A stretch of 7,247 nucleotides of DNA from an uncultured Porphyromonadaceae bacterium (lineage in GTDB: Bacteria; Bacteroidota; Bacteroidia; Bacteroidales; Muribaculaceae): contig CAMWKC010000107.1 of assembly GCA_947174735.1 (NCBI GenBank), forward strand, positions 1 to 7,247, given 5' to 3'. Within the stretch, counting starts at the first letter, position 1. Each line of letters opens with the position of its first letter. Positions 1 through 7,195 of this stretch are shown here, one piece after another. The position numbers and the translations under genes are program-made. The notes below the pieces were generated by a model. The model saw only the letters and a list, made by a program, of their open reading frames with translations. It had not been told where the DNA came from and searched no databases.

Positions 1-1
1 A

Positions 2-559
2 AGAGATGAGGCACTTGATGAAATGTCGTTTGTACAAATGTTGAAGAGTGTAGAGCTTGGTAAACATTCAAAACTAATTCAGGAATTTCAACAGAAGGAA
101 GGTCGTAATTGGTTATTGAAAAAATATAATCCTAATGTATGTGGTGTTGAAGCTTATCGTAATAGGGAGGTTTTATTAGTAACTATACCGGCTTCACGTT
201 TGTTTAGCCCAAATGAGGTAACACTGCGGGATGGGGCAGCATCATTTCTTGCACCTTTGACGCGTTATCTTAAAGATCCTGATATGTATAGAGTTATGTT
301 AGTAATGCATACTGATAATACAGGCTCTGAACAGTATCGAGATGAATTGACTGTCGATAGGGTAGACGCTGTATTCGAATGGTTTGAAAAACAAGGTGTC
401 AATACGAGTTATCTGTTTTCGTATGCTCTTAGTGACGATATGCCTTTGCGTCCTAACGACTCTATGGAGAATCGTGAAGCTAACAGAAGGCTGGAAGTAT
501 ATCTGATTCCTGGTGAAAAAATGCTTAATCAAGCCAAAAACGGGCGTATTAGCTTCTGA
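2..559 (+). CDS. OmpA-family peptidoglycan-binding protein, 5' end cut by window edge
   Basis: Seen: the reading frame is open from base 2 through a TGA at 557-559. The first internal ATG is at 23, but the codons before it (R-D-E-A-L-D-E) continue the frame to the edge, and nothing after that ATG resembles a signal peptide, so the true start and export signal probably lie outside the window. Counting from that Met, residues about 88-162 match an OmpA C-terminal domain: the HTDNTGS motif at 97-102, an Arg (R113) exactly 15 residues after D98 as in the diaminopimelate-binding Asp/Arg pair of known OmpA domains, and N-R-E-A-N-R-R-L-E near 150-158. Known: such domains bind peptidoglycan non-covalently and tie envelope proteins to the wall. 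Inferred: a periplasmic or outer-membrane-associated protein. Residues 1-85 are not a domain I can name. The final codons and the stop lie inside the left arm of a 37-bp inverted repeat. It converges with the minus-strand genes. Confidence 0.85.
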   Translation, partial: RDEALDEMSFVQMLKSVELGKHSKLIQEFQQKEGRNWLLKKYNPNVCGVEAYRNREVLLVTIPASRLFSPNEVTLRDGAASFLAPLTRYLKDPDMYRVMLVMHTDNTGSEQYRDELTVDRVDAVFEWFEKQGVNTSYLFSYALSDDMPLRPNDSMENREANRRLEVYLIPGEKMLNQAKNGRISF

Positions 560-618
560 ATAAATTACGACACTGTGGATTTCCACAGTGTCGTAATTTA
601 TTCAGAAGCTAATACGCC
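536..618 (-). terminator. Probable intrinsic terminator of the six-gene minus-strand block
   Basis: Read on the minus strand, the hairpin formed by 618-543 starts 9 bp after the TAA of the flippase-like gene and is followed, after two bases (542-541), by five T residues (the complement of the A run at 540-536). A stem followed by a T tract is the layout of a Rho-independent terminator. The stem is 37 bp instead of the usual 5-15 or so, and the T tract lies inside the convergent OmpA-family coding region, where the A run spells part of an Ala-Lys-Asn stretch. On the plus strand the bases after the stem (619 onward) have no comparable T run, so termination should work better for the minus-strand transcript. 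Confidence 0.65.
543..618. repeat. Perfect 37-bp inverted repeat with 2-base loop between convergent genes
   Basis: Bases 543-579 are the exact reverse complement of 582-618, with only TT (580-581) between them; I checked all 37 pairs by eye. Outside the arms, bases 542 (G) and 619 (T) give at most a wobble pair in the plus-strand RNA, and 541/620 do not pair, so the symmetry ends sharply. The left arm holds the last five sense codons and TGA stop of the OmpA-family gene; the right arm is entirely intergenic and ends 9 bp from the stop codon of the LPG_synthase_TM-family gene. The RNA of either strand can fold into a very long hairpin. It may be a bidirectional transcript-end structure, a recent inverted duplication of the gene end, or an assembly or amplification artefact. 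Confidence 0.97.
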
Positions 619-627
619 TAAGTGAAT

Positions 628-1707
628 TTATTGTTCGGACTTGTCACATTTACTTGCTGATGATTTCGTACCCATTACATATAAAGCACATATAATGCCA
701 AGCACAATCTGAATGCCAGTCTGAAATCCCCAGACTACAAAAGAATAGGCTGCCGCATCAGTAGTGCTTATCCCATATAGTGAAAGTGCGAACATCACTG
801 CGAGATTCCATGGACCAAGTCCTCCTGTAGAAGGCACAGCAATACTGCAGGAACCAAATACAAATACTATTAATCCTGGCACAAGTCCGTAAAACATTCC
901 CGGATCAGTAAACAGAGGTTTTAAGAATGGAAATGCAAAAAAGCAGAGATATGTTTCTAAAAAGTAACATATCCAAATACAGAGTGTAAGAGTCCAATAG
1001 GCTTGCTTATGGTTCATAGTAAAAAGCACTTTGAAGCCGCTCCAAAGCTCTTTTATAACTTTCTCGATATTTTCTACATATTTACAATGAGAAAAGAACT
1101 TTGCTATTGCCCATATAGCTAATCCTATTAATGCAAGACCACACCATATCCATACATCTGTAAAGAAATGAAATAAGTCTTTTCCTACTGCGTAATGCAT
1201 AAGAAATTTATCAAGTGCAGGACGTGCTACAAAAAAGGATACAAATACCAATGTCATTACCACGATAGCGTCAGAAGCCCTATCTCCAATATCTGTACCT
1301 ACAACTGTTGAAAGAGATGTATGTTGTCTACGTGCTACGTACAGACATCTCCATGCTTCACCAACCCACGAGAAGACAAGATTAAGGGCATAGGCACCAA
1401 ATATAGACATTACTTCTGCTATAGGAGGCATATCAGTTATACCAGCAGCTCTAAGCTGATAACCCCATCTAATACCACGTATGGCACGTGAAAGCGTAAG
1501 TACTATCATCATCAAAATAAGCCACCAGTAGTTTACACCATTCTTTAAGACTTCAAGCATGTCTTTGAAGTCTACTTTTTTAAAGAGCCAGATTATTAGT
1601 CCAAGTGATACAGCAAGTGGTAAAATATAATGAAATATTTTTTCTGCATATTGCCAGACTGAAATATGTGGTATCGGAGTAGATTTATGTGTGTTTGTCT
1701 GCTGCAT
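628..1707 (-). CDS. LPG_synthase_TM (UPF0104) family flippase-like integral membrane protein
   Basis: Seen: 359 residues, mostly hydrophobic, with about eight likely membrane spans, near residues 27-43, 60-75, 97-115, 147-162, 185-204, 237-260, 273-293 and 318-346. Family-type motifs are G-E-A-W-R-C (116-121), followed by D-R-A-S-D (142-146), and V-P-S-T-G-G-L-G-P-W-N (291-301). The first 20 residues and the last 15 are polar. Known: this family shares its fold with the membrane half of MprF (lysylphosphatidylglycerol synthase and flippase), but stand-alone members lack the aminoacyl-transferase domain and most have no proven substrate. Inferred: transport or flipping of a lipid or lipid-linked compound across the inner membrane. 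No transferase domain is fused here. It is the last gene of the block, 37 bp after the MurF-like gene, which may supply or modify its substrate. The start is the only Met before the first span. Confidence 0.82.
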   Translation of the reverse strand: MQQTNTHKSTPIPHISVWQYAEKIFHYILPLAVSLGLIIWLFKKVDFKDMLEVLKNGVNYWWLILMMIVLTLSRAIRGIRWGYQLRAAGITDMPPIAEVMSIFGAYALNLVFSWVGEAWRCLYVARRQHTSLSTVVGTDIGDRASDAIVVMTLVFVSFFVARPALDKFLMHYAVGKDLFHFFTDVWIWCGLALIGLAIWAIAKFFSHCKYVENIEKVIKELWSGFKVLFTMNHKQAYWTLTLCIWICYFLETYLCFFAFPFLKPLFTDPGMFYGLVPGLIVFVFGSCSIAVPSTGGLGPWNLAVMFALSLYGISTTDAAAYSFVVWGFQTGIQIVLGIICALYVMGTKSSASKCDKSEQ

Positions 1708-1744
1708 AAGAGAATAGTATTAAGCAGTTTCCAATATATTTAGA

Positions 1745-3343
1745 TCATTTAAATGTATCAGGAAGGTCATTTTCATAGAGTACGGTATCAGATGGTGATA
1801 GTAATGATTGTAGTTTTTCCTGAGCCTGATTAAAGGTATCTACAATAATAATCTGTGTATCTTCTATATTTCTTTTTTTAAGACCCTCAACGATAGCATC
1901 ACGATTATATTTTCCAACAACGATAGCTATATCTACTTTTCCTGAGATATATTCACCTAATTCACGATTCAGATTATATTGTTCGCTACCCAGTTCGATC
2001 ATGCCTGGCGTAACAATTATACGCTTGCCGTCTGTAAAGCTTTTTAAGACATCAACTGCCATGCGAGCTCCGGTAGGATTGGAATTGAATGCGTCATCAA
2101 TTATAGTTACACCTGAAGGTGTGCGCTTTACATTAAGACGGTGTTCAACCTGTTTAATCTGAGAGACAGCATACTTTATTTTTTCTGGAGAAACATTCAA
2201 GTATAAGGCTATTATTATGGCACCTAACAAATTTGCAATGTTTCCTTCACCGATTAATTGAGTCTGAAGCTGTAGACTCAAATTATCCGGGCCTTTTAAA
2301 GTAAAGGTAGTTCCATTATGATTATATTTAATATTATAAGCTTGGTACTGACAATCAGGTTTACCTTTAACAGTATAACGTAATACCTTAACATTAGTAA
2401 CCTGTCGCGAGGCACAAAGTGGAAAATCATTATTGACTACTCCTAATCCTTCTGTCGGCAGAGCATCTATAAGTTCAAATTTTGTAGCTTGAACATTTTC
2501 TAAAGATCCAAAGGTTTCAAGATGCATGGGGCCCACAGAAGTCACTATACCTATAGATGGATGTACAAGATCACATATTTCTTTGATGTCTCCATTTTGT
2601 TTAGCACCCATTTCACATATAAAAACTTCATTATAGGGTTTCATCATTTCACGTATGGTTCTGATTACTCCAAGTGGTGTATTGTATGAGCCTGGAGTAA
2701 TAAGTACGTCATAGCTTTCAGATAAAATCCTCTGAAGATAATGTTTTGTACTTGTCTTTCCATAGGAGCCCGTGATACCTATTATTTTAAGCTCCGGCAT
2801 AGATCTCAGAATTCGAATAGCATCATTACGATAGTGTCTATTGATAAGCTCCTCAACAGGTTTGAGAAGTAATAAAGCAACTATAATAAATAACCATGAA
2901 AATATAGTAATTAACAGTATGGTGCCAAGAGTGATGATTACAGGCGAATAAAACCCTAATACTTCTGATTTATCTGCACAAGAAAACAATACTGTACAGA
3001 ATGTTGCTATTCCCAGTATTGCCGTAATACTATAAAGACGCCATATTCTAGGTGTGAATACCAGTGGCTTCTTATACTTCTTCCGTAGTATAATAATCGT
3101 TTTGAATGCCAGTACCAAGCCTACTATTATCACAGATAACATGTTATGCAGTAACCGTGAAAACAGCAACAGGAGAAGAGCCACATCGATAAGTCGCCAA
3201 GTATCCATCAAATTTCCAGATTGCCATTTCCAATATCGTTTTAGACGATAGCTATTTTGCTGAAGCATCTGTAGGTCATGTTTAAAGTTCATGACCATAT
3301 AAATGCCGGCTATGACATAGACCGTTATAAGAATAATATTCAT
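1745..3343 (-). CDS. Membrane-anchored MurF-like Mur ligase family protein
   Basis: Seen: 532 residues. About the first 160 are membrane segments (near 2-19, 51-85 probably as two spans, 103-121 and 131-160). A Mur-ligase ATP-binding domain follows: P-loop G-I-T-G-S-Y-G-K-T-S-T (189-199), E-M-G-A (244-247), G-P-M-H-L-E (271-276), an A-T-K-F-E stretch (286-290) where Mur ligases carry their modified Lys, and N-I-A-N-L-L-G-A (368-375). The C-terminal domain has H-R-L-N-V (401-405), D-D-A-F-N-S-N-P (416-423) and P-G-M-I-E-L-G (446-452). Known: MurF joins D-Ala-D-Ala to the UDP-MurNAc-tripeptide and begins with a soluble domain that binds the UDP sugar. Here membrane spans occupy that place, and the usual Lys-Gly-Ser near the C-terminus is replaced by E-N-D-L-P-D (524-529). 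Inferred: an ATP-dependent amide ligase working at the membrane on a different acceptor, not the housekeeping MurF. The start is chosen because the first span begins right after it. Confidence 0.85.
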   Translation of the reverse strand: MNIILITVYVIAGIYMVMNFKHDLQMLQQNSYRLKRYWKWQSGNLMDTWRLIDVALLLLLFSRLLHNMLSVIIVGLVLAFKTIIILRKKYKKPLVFTPRIWRLYSITAILGIATFCTVLFSCADKSEVLGFYSPVIITLGTILLITIFSWLFIIVALLLLKPVEELINRHYRNDAIRILRSMPELKIIGITGSYGKTSTKHYLQRILSESYDVLITPGSYNTPLGVIRTIREMMKPYNEVFICEMGAKQNGDIKEICDLVHPSIGIVTSVGPMHLETFGSLENVQATKFELIDALPTEGLGVVNNDFPLCASRQVTNVKVLRYTVKGKPDCQYQAYNIKYNHNGTTFTLKGPDNLSLQLQTQLIGEGNIANLLGAIIIALYLNVSPEKIKYAVSQIKQVEHRLNVKRTPSGVTIIDDAFNSNPTGARMAVDVLKSFTDGKRIIVTPGMIELGSEQYNLNRELGEYISGKVDIAIVVGKYNRDAIVEGLKKRNIEDTQIIIVDTFNQAQEKLQSLLSPSDTVLYENDLPDTFK

Positions 3344-3396
3344 AGATTAAGTATTGAATAAAAGTGTAAATATGGAGTAAATGAGTCTGTTATTAT

Positions 3397-4176
3397 CTAA
3401 TAAGACATTTCTTTTTTAAGAAATTCACATAACACCTTCCGGAAGCTATAAGGATTATCCAGAAAAGAATAGTGTCCACAGCCATCAAAGGCTACTAATC
3501 CTGAGTCAGGGATAAGAGATTCCATTGTTTTAGCATCTTTCAAGGGAGTCGCTGTATCATTACTTCCCCATATTAGTAATGTAGGTGCAGAAATATCAGG
3601 CATCACATGCTTTAAATCTTCATTGACACATTTACTCATAACAGCCCGCATGATAGGTGAGGCCTGTTGGTAGTCTGCTGAACCATTTTTATTACGCCAT
3701 TTCTCTATAATTTTATTAGCTACAGACGAGGGTAATAATAACGAAGCTAATTTACGTCCTGTTTTAAAAGAATATACTTTAAAGTAATATTTCAAAGATC
3801 TTTTGGGTTTAATACCAGCTGCATCTACCAATATCACTTTACCGGTAGCATAACGTGAGGCCATAAGTATGGCAATACGTCCTCCGAATGAATGACCAAT
3901 TAGAATAGGTTGTTTAATCTGGAGTTTCTGTGCAAATGTTTCAATCAAATGTGTGAAGTCTTCGATTCCCCATATAGAAGACGGTTCCTGACTTTTACCG
4001 TGGCCTGGTAAATCTACATTGTAGACATGTAAGGATGGTTCTAAAACAGCAGCTATAGAGCGTACAGTCGAAGTGTTACATCCCCAACCATGCATCAGTA
4101 TTACCTCTGGGCCTTCGACTGGCCCAGTTTCATCATAATGGATTGTTAAGTTATCGATGACTATTTCTTTATCCAT
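3397..4176 (-). CDS. Alpha/beta-fold hydrolase
   Basis: Seen: 259 residues, typical for a single-domain alpha/beta hydrolase, with no signal peptide or membrane span. The oxyanion-side motif H-G-W-G is at 29-32, D-L-P-G-H-G at 55-60, and the nucleophile elbow G-H-S-F-G-G at 94-99 (catalytic Ser96). The acid is probably Asp207 in W-G-S-N-D, and the base His235 in G-C-G-H-Y, so the catalytic triad is complete. A basic, variable cap lies between about 122 and 185. Known: this fold includes esterases, lipases, amidases and thioesterases, so the substrate cannot be read from sequence. Context: it lies 53 bp before the MurF-like ligase and 24 bp after the SPFH gene on the same strand. Inferred: a cytoplasmic hydrolase that may act in the same pathway as the ligase, for example by trimming or preparing its substrate. 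A BioH- or menaquinone-type role is possible, but nothing nearby supports it. Confidence 0.85.
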   Translation of the reverse strand: MDKEIVIDNLTIHYDETGPVEGPEVILMHGWGCNTSTVRSIAAVLEPSLHVYNVDLPGHGKSQEPSSIWGIEDFTHLIETFAQKLQIKQPILIGHSFGGRIAILMASRYATGKVILVDAAGIKPKRSLKYYFKVYSFKTGRKLASLLLPSSVANKIIEKWRNKNGSADYQQASPIMRAVMSKCVNEDLKHVMPDISAPTLLIWGSNDTATPLKDAKTMESLIPDSGLVAFDGCGHYSFLDNPYSFRKVLCEFLKKEMSY

Positions 4177-4200
4177 ATTTAAAGTGATGAAAAGACAATT

Positions 4201-5142
4201 TTAAGATTGAGAAGTATTAAGCATTGGAGTTACAGGTTCATCTCCGCACAGTACTACCATAAGATTACTAACTAAAGCTGCTCTGTTTTCTTGTGTGAGA
4301 ACTACTACATTACGATGTTCAAGTTCATGCAGAGCCATTTCAACCATTGAAACCGCACCTTCGACAATTTTTTCGCGTGCGGAAATAATTGCAGCAGCCT
4401 GTTGGCGTCTTAACATTACAGCGGCTATTTCCGGTGCGTATGCTAAATAATTTAATCTGGCTTCTACCACTTCCATACCTGCCATTTCCAGACGTTCATT
4501 GATTTTCTTCTCTAAAAGATCGTTTATTATGTCTCCACCGTCACGTAAGGTTATATTATGTTGCTCGTGTCCGCTATGTTCGGAGTAATCTGTAGGATCA
4601 TACGCAAACTGTCCTGTCACTTCACGTAGGGCTGCATCACTTTGGATTCTTACGAAAGTATCAAGAGCACGTGCGTTAATAGATGAACCTACACCAAGCG
4701 ATTGGGAGTCAAGATCAAAAACTACCTTATATGTATCCTTAATTTTCCAAACCAATACCATACCAATAAGAACAGGATTACCTATTTTATCATTTACTTT
4801 TATGGGTTCAATATCCATATTGCGAATGCGTAAAGAAAGTTTTTTACGGGTTACGAATGGATTAGCCCAATAAAAACCGACTTGTCGACAGGTCCCGACA
4901 TAGGAGCCAAAGAAAATCATGACACGTGCTTCATTTGGTTCCTGAATAAAAAAACCTCCGAGAGAAATTAGAGCAAAGAGTCCGATAATAGCAGCTATAA
5001 CGATTCCTATGATTAAATTATAGAATATCCATAAGCTTAACAAGGCTATAGCAGGCAATATAATAAATATTATAACGACCATTATAAAGCCGTTTATCAC
5101 AATCCCGTTATAAGAAAATTCGGAATTCTTATTATTGGCCAT
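4201..5142 (-). CDS. SPFH/band-7 domain membrane protein
   Basis: Seen: 313 residues. Two hydrophobic segments (about 15-39 and 41-65) form an N-terminal hairpin or paired spans. An SPFH domain then starts at Q-E-P-N-E-A-R-V (67-74) and runs to about 235. A helical, Ala- and Glu-rich stretch (236-275) contains R-R-Q-Q-A-A-A (245-251), as in band-7 proteins. The tail carries [11 protein letters not shown] (291-301), which I recognise from a bacterial SPFH subfamily. Known: SPFH proteins form large ring assemblies on membranes and organise membrane zones or regulate membrane proteases. Inferred: a scaffold in the inner membrane. From memory, relatives are often followed by a small Arc-type DNA-binding gene; here only 24 bp separate it from the hydrolase, so none is present. 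A His-bearing loop (H189, H192, H195) sits late in the SPFH domain. The start is supported by a polar leader before the first span. Confidence 0.88.
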   Translation of the reverse strand: MANNKNSEFSYNGIVINGFIMVVIIFIILPAIALLSLWIFYNLIIGIVIAAIIGLFALISLGGFFIQEPNEARVMIFFGSYVGTCRQVGFYWANPFVTRKKLSLRIRNMDIEPIKVNDKIGNPVLIGMVLVWKIKDTYKVVFDLDSQSLGVGSSINARALDTFVRIQSDAALREVTGQFAYDPTDYSEHSGHEQHNITLRDGGDIINDLLEKKINERLEMAGMEVVEARLNYLAYAPEIAAVMLRRQQAAAIISAREKIVEGAVSMVEMALHELEHRNVVVLTQENRAALVSNLMVVLCGDEPVTPMLNTSQS

Positions 5143-5175
5143 AAATGACAGATTTTAAAATCAGAGTATATATCG

Positions 5176-6096
5176 CTAATCAATAAAACGTTTGGTAAGT
5201 GGTAAGTAGGAATCAATTCTACGATCACGCAAGAAGGGCCACCATTGTCGAACTTCTTCTGAACGTTTCATATCAATTCCAACAACTGCTTCTATCGGAG
5301 AATTATCAGGTGCTACAAATAAGAACTCTCCCTGTGGCCCTGCTATAAAACTTGATCCCCAAAAGTCTATACCTGATGTTTGACCAGATGGATCCTCTTC
5401 AAAACCGCAGCGGTTGACACTAATTACAGGTATACCGTTAGCTATGGCATGTGCACGTTGGATAGTAATCCATGCTTCGCGTTGACGTTCCTTTTCTGCC
5501 GATTCGTCATCGGGATTCCAACCTATAGCTGTGGGATAAATAAGTATATTTGCGCCTTTTAGGGTCATGAGACGTGCTGCTTCAGGATACCATTGATCCC
5601 AACATATCAATACACCTAATTTACCTATTGATGTAGCTACCGGCTCAAATCCAATATCACCAGGAGTAAAGTAAAATTTCTCGTAAAAACCCGGGTCATC
5701 CGGAATATGCATCTTTCTAAAGATACCAGCAACCGACCCGTCTACCTCAAAAACAACAGCTGTATTGTGATATAGTCCTGGAGCACGTCTTTCAAAAGTA
5801 CTGGTGACAATCACAACATTATTTTTAGCAGCAGCTTCTCCATAAAAATCAGTGAATTCTCCTGGTAGTTCACAGGCAAGCAGAAAATTATCAACATTTT
5901 CTGTCTGACAGAAGTAAAGCGAATCGTGTAGTTCTGAAAGTACAATCAGTTGGGCTCCTTCACTCGCAAGATTCTCAATTGCTGAAAGATTACGGGCTCT
6001 ATTGGAATCTATATCGTCACTAAAGGAGTGTTGTACAATACCTACATTAATAAGTTTATCTGACAGTACTTGAGAAGATACAGTTTTAAAATCCAT
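5176..6096 (-). CDS. aguB: N-carbamoylputrescine amidase (carbon-nitrogen hydrolase family)
   Basis: Seen: 306 residues of the nitrilase/carbon-nitrogen hydrolase superfamily with the full Glu-Lys-Cys triad: Glu55 in L-S-E-L-H-D, Lys128 in F-R-K-M-H-I-P-D-D-P, and Cys165 in I-C-W-D-Q-W-Y-P-E. The C-W-D-Q-W stretch followed by Y-P-T-A-I-G-W (187-193) is typical of the plant/bacterial N-carbamoylputrescine amidase group. No export signal, so cytoplasmic. Known: the enzyme converts N-carbamoylputrescine to putrescine, CO2 and ammonia. Context: the gene 55 bp upstream encodes the agmatine deiminase that makes this substrate, which strongly supports the assignment. The first 14 residues extend beyond the usual family start at L-I-N-V-G-I-V-Q; they hold the only Met before Met129, so I keep this start, though a downstream non-ATG start cannot be ruled out. 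Other superfamily amidases are a less likely reading. Confidence 0.92.
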   Translation of the reverse strand: MDFKTVSSQVLSDKLINVGIVQHSFSDDIDSNRARNLSAIENLASEGAQLIVLSELHDSLYFCQTENVDNFLLACELPGEFTDFYGEAAAKNNVVIVTSTFERRAPGLYHNTAVVFEVDGSVAGIFRKMHIPDDPGFYEKFYFTPGDIGFEPVATSIGKLGVLICWDQWYPEAARLMTLKGANILIYPTAIGWNPDDESAEKERQREAWITIQRAHAIANGIPVISVNRCGFEEDPSGQTSGIDFWGSSFIAGPQGEFLFVAPDNSPIEAVVGIDMKRSEEVRQWWPFLRDRRIDSYLPLTKRFID

Positions 6097-6151
6097 TATT
6101 AGCTAAATTTAGAATTTATTAAATAAATTATTATGATGTTAATTAGGTATA

Positions 6152-7195
6152 TCATATAAATGTTTCACCTGGATAAAGTTGCATAGTAGCACAATGTAGT
6201 GATCCATGTTGCAGTATCAGTGTAGTACAGTCAACTCCTACTATCTGGTGATGAGGGAAAGCAATTTTAATTGTTTGTGATGCCAATAAATCTTTCTCAG
6301 GCTGTCCATAAGTAGGCATAAAAATATGTCGGTCCGTAATGAGATAGTTTGCATAGGTCGCTGGTAATCTCATCCCATTACTATCATAAATAGGATCAGG
6401 TAACGGAAGTTCGATAAGATTATAAGGTTTACCCTCAGGATTACGGAATAAAGTTAGCTGAGCTCTCATTTTAAGAAGCTCTTCGAAGTGCTCATCTTGT
6501 GTGTCTCGACATCCAACAAAAAGAATCGTATCATCAGGAGCCATACGTGCCAGAGTATCTATATGGGAATCGGTATCATCCCCTGCTAAAGCACCGTAAT
6601 CAAGCCATAATATATGGGATACTCCCAAACGCTTTTGAAGTATGTTTGTTAATTCCTGTTTGGTTTTACCGCCGTTTCTATTAGGTGAACATAAACATCT
6701 ACTTGTGGTTAGAAGTGTGCCTTTGCCATCTGTTTCTATTGAACCTCCTTCAAGTTCGAAATCTCTGTTATTTCTGTATAATGCTGATGAGATTATATTT
6801 TTAGCTGCTAAGTTAAGATTTATAAGATTATCCTTATCAGCTGCAAATTTAAGTCCCCAACCGTTGAATCCAAAGTCAAGAGCACGTAATGCGTTATTTT
6901 TACTAATACTAATCGGACCATAATCTCTAACCCATGTATCGTTATAAACAGTCTCGACTTGGAACAATCTGTCTTGATTACATGAGAGTGATTTAAGCCA
7001 ATCAGAAATATCTTCCTGTTCATGTTTGAGCAGGATAACATTATAATTATGCCTTAGTAGAGCTTCAACAAGTCTTTTGTATTGGTTATATGCTTGTTTT
7101 AGCACATCGCACCAATCAGTTGAGGAATGGGGAAGAGCTAACAATATTGCAGCTTGAGGTTCCCATTCAGCTAAAAGGCTGATATCAATCGCCAT
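6152..7195 (-). CDS. aguA: Agmatine deiminase (peptidyl-arginine deiminase-type family)
   Basis: Seen: 347 residues, the normal length for bacterial agmatine deiminases. Motifs in order: an early A-E-W-E-P-Q-A (9-15), T-W-V-R-D-Y-G-P (87-94), E-L-E-G-G-S (147-152), D-S-H-I-D-T-L-A-R (209-217), and G-S-L-H-C-A-T-M-Q (331-339) with the nucleophile Cys335; His211 is the expected catalytic His. All key residues are present and no signal peptide is visible, unlike the exported Porphyromonas peptidylarginine deiminase of the same superfamily. Known: it hydrolyses agmatine to N-carbamoylputrescine and ammonia. Context: its product is the substrate of the next gene downstream, so the pair completes putrescine synthesis from agmatine; the arginine decarboxylase that makes agmatine is not in the window. 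It is the first gene of the minus-strand block that is visible. The 52 bases upstream contain no Bacteroidales-type promoter I could identify. Confidence 0.93.
   Translation of the reverse strand: MAIDISLLAEWEPQAAILLALPHSSTDWCDVLKQAYNQYKRLVEALLRHNYNVILLKHEQEDISDWLKSLSCNQDRLFQVETVYNDTWVRDYGPISISKNNALRALDFGFNGWGLKFAADKDNLINLNLAAKNIISSALYRNNRDFELEGGSIETDGKGTLLTTSRCLCSPNRNGGKTKQELTNILQKRLGVSHILWLDYGALAGDDTDSHIDTLARMAPDDTILFVGCRDTQDEHFEELLKMRAQLTLFRNPEGKPYNLIELPLPDPIYDSNGMRLPATYANYLITDRHIFMPTYGQPEKDLLASQTIKIAFPHHQIVGVDCTTLILQHGSLHCATMQLYPGETFI

Larger units (their letters stand above)
628..7195 (-). other. Probable six-gene operon: polyamine pair followed by four membrane/envelope genes
   Basis: Six genes lie head to tail on the minus strand with gaps of 55, 33, 24, 53 and 37 bp and no stem followed by a T run between them. 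The block ends in the long hairpin at 543-618. Co-transcription is inferred from this layout. The unit could extend to the right of the window, because no promoter is evident upstream of the agmatine deiminase gene and an internal promoter in the AT-rich 55-bp gap (6097-6151) cannot be excluded. Confidence 0.65.

Noticed and set aside
299..586. Minus-strand open frame of 95 codons opposite the OmpA-family gene
   Set aside because: It is the antisense shadow of a well-supported coding region, its product has no recognisable features, and it begins inside the inverted repeat.
1..618. Fold-back chimera (amplification artefact) as the whole explanation of the hairpin
   Set aside because: In a fold-back the sequence after the loop would keep mirroring the OmpA gene; instead the mirror stops after 37 bp and leads into the unrelated 3' end of an intact gene. 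A local artefact is still possible and is noted in the finding.
5151..5162. 12-base palindrome GATTTTAAAATC between aguB and the SPFH gene
   Set aside because: It is short and AT-rich, there is no second copy in the other gaps, and no regulator site is known to match it.
6104..6111. TAAATTTA resembling a Bacteroidales -7 promoter element (TAnnTTTG) before aguB
   Set aside because: The final base does not match, it lies only 7 bp from the start codon, and no TTTG -33 element sits at the right distance.
6113..6129. Eight-base inverted repeat (AATTTATT/AATAAATT) between aguA and aguB
   Set aside because: It is made only of A and T in an AT-rich gap, would form a very weak stem, and is expected by chance; not a convincing terminator or operator.
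6642..6923. Plus-strand open frame of 93 codons (and shorter plus-strand frames at 6499-6684, 5380-5562 and 3054-3251)
   Set aside because: All lie opposite genes with full catalytic motifs; the translations look like antisense noise with no domain.
6820..7041. Minus-strand 73-codon frame inside the agmatine deiminase gene
   Set aside because: It overlaps conserved catalytic-motif coding sequence in another frame and shows no family features.
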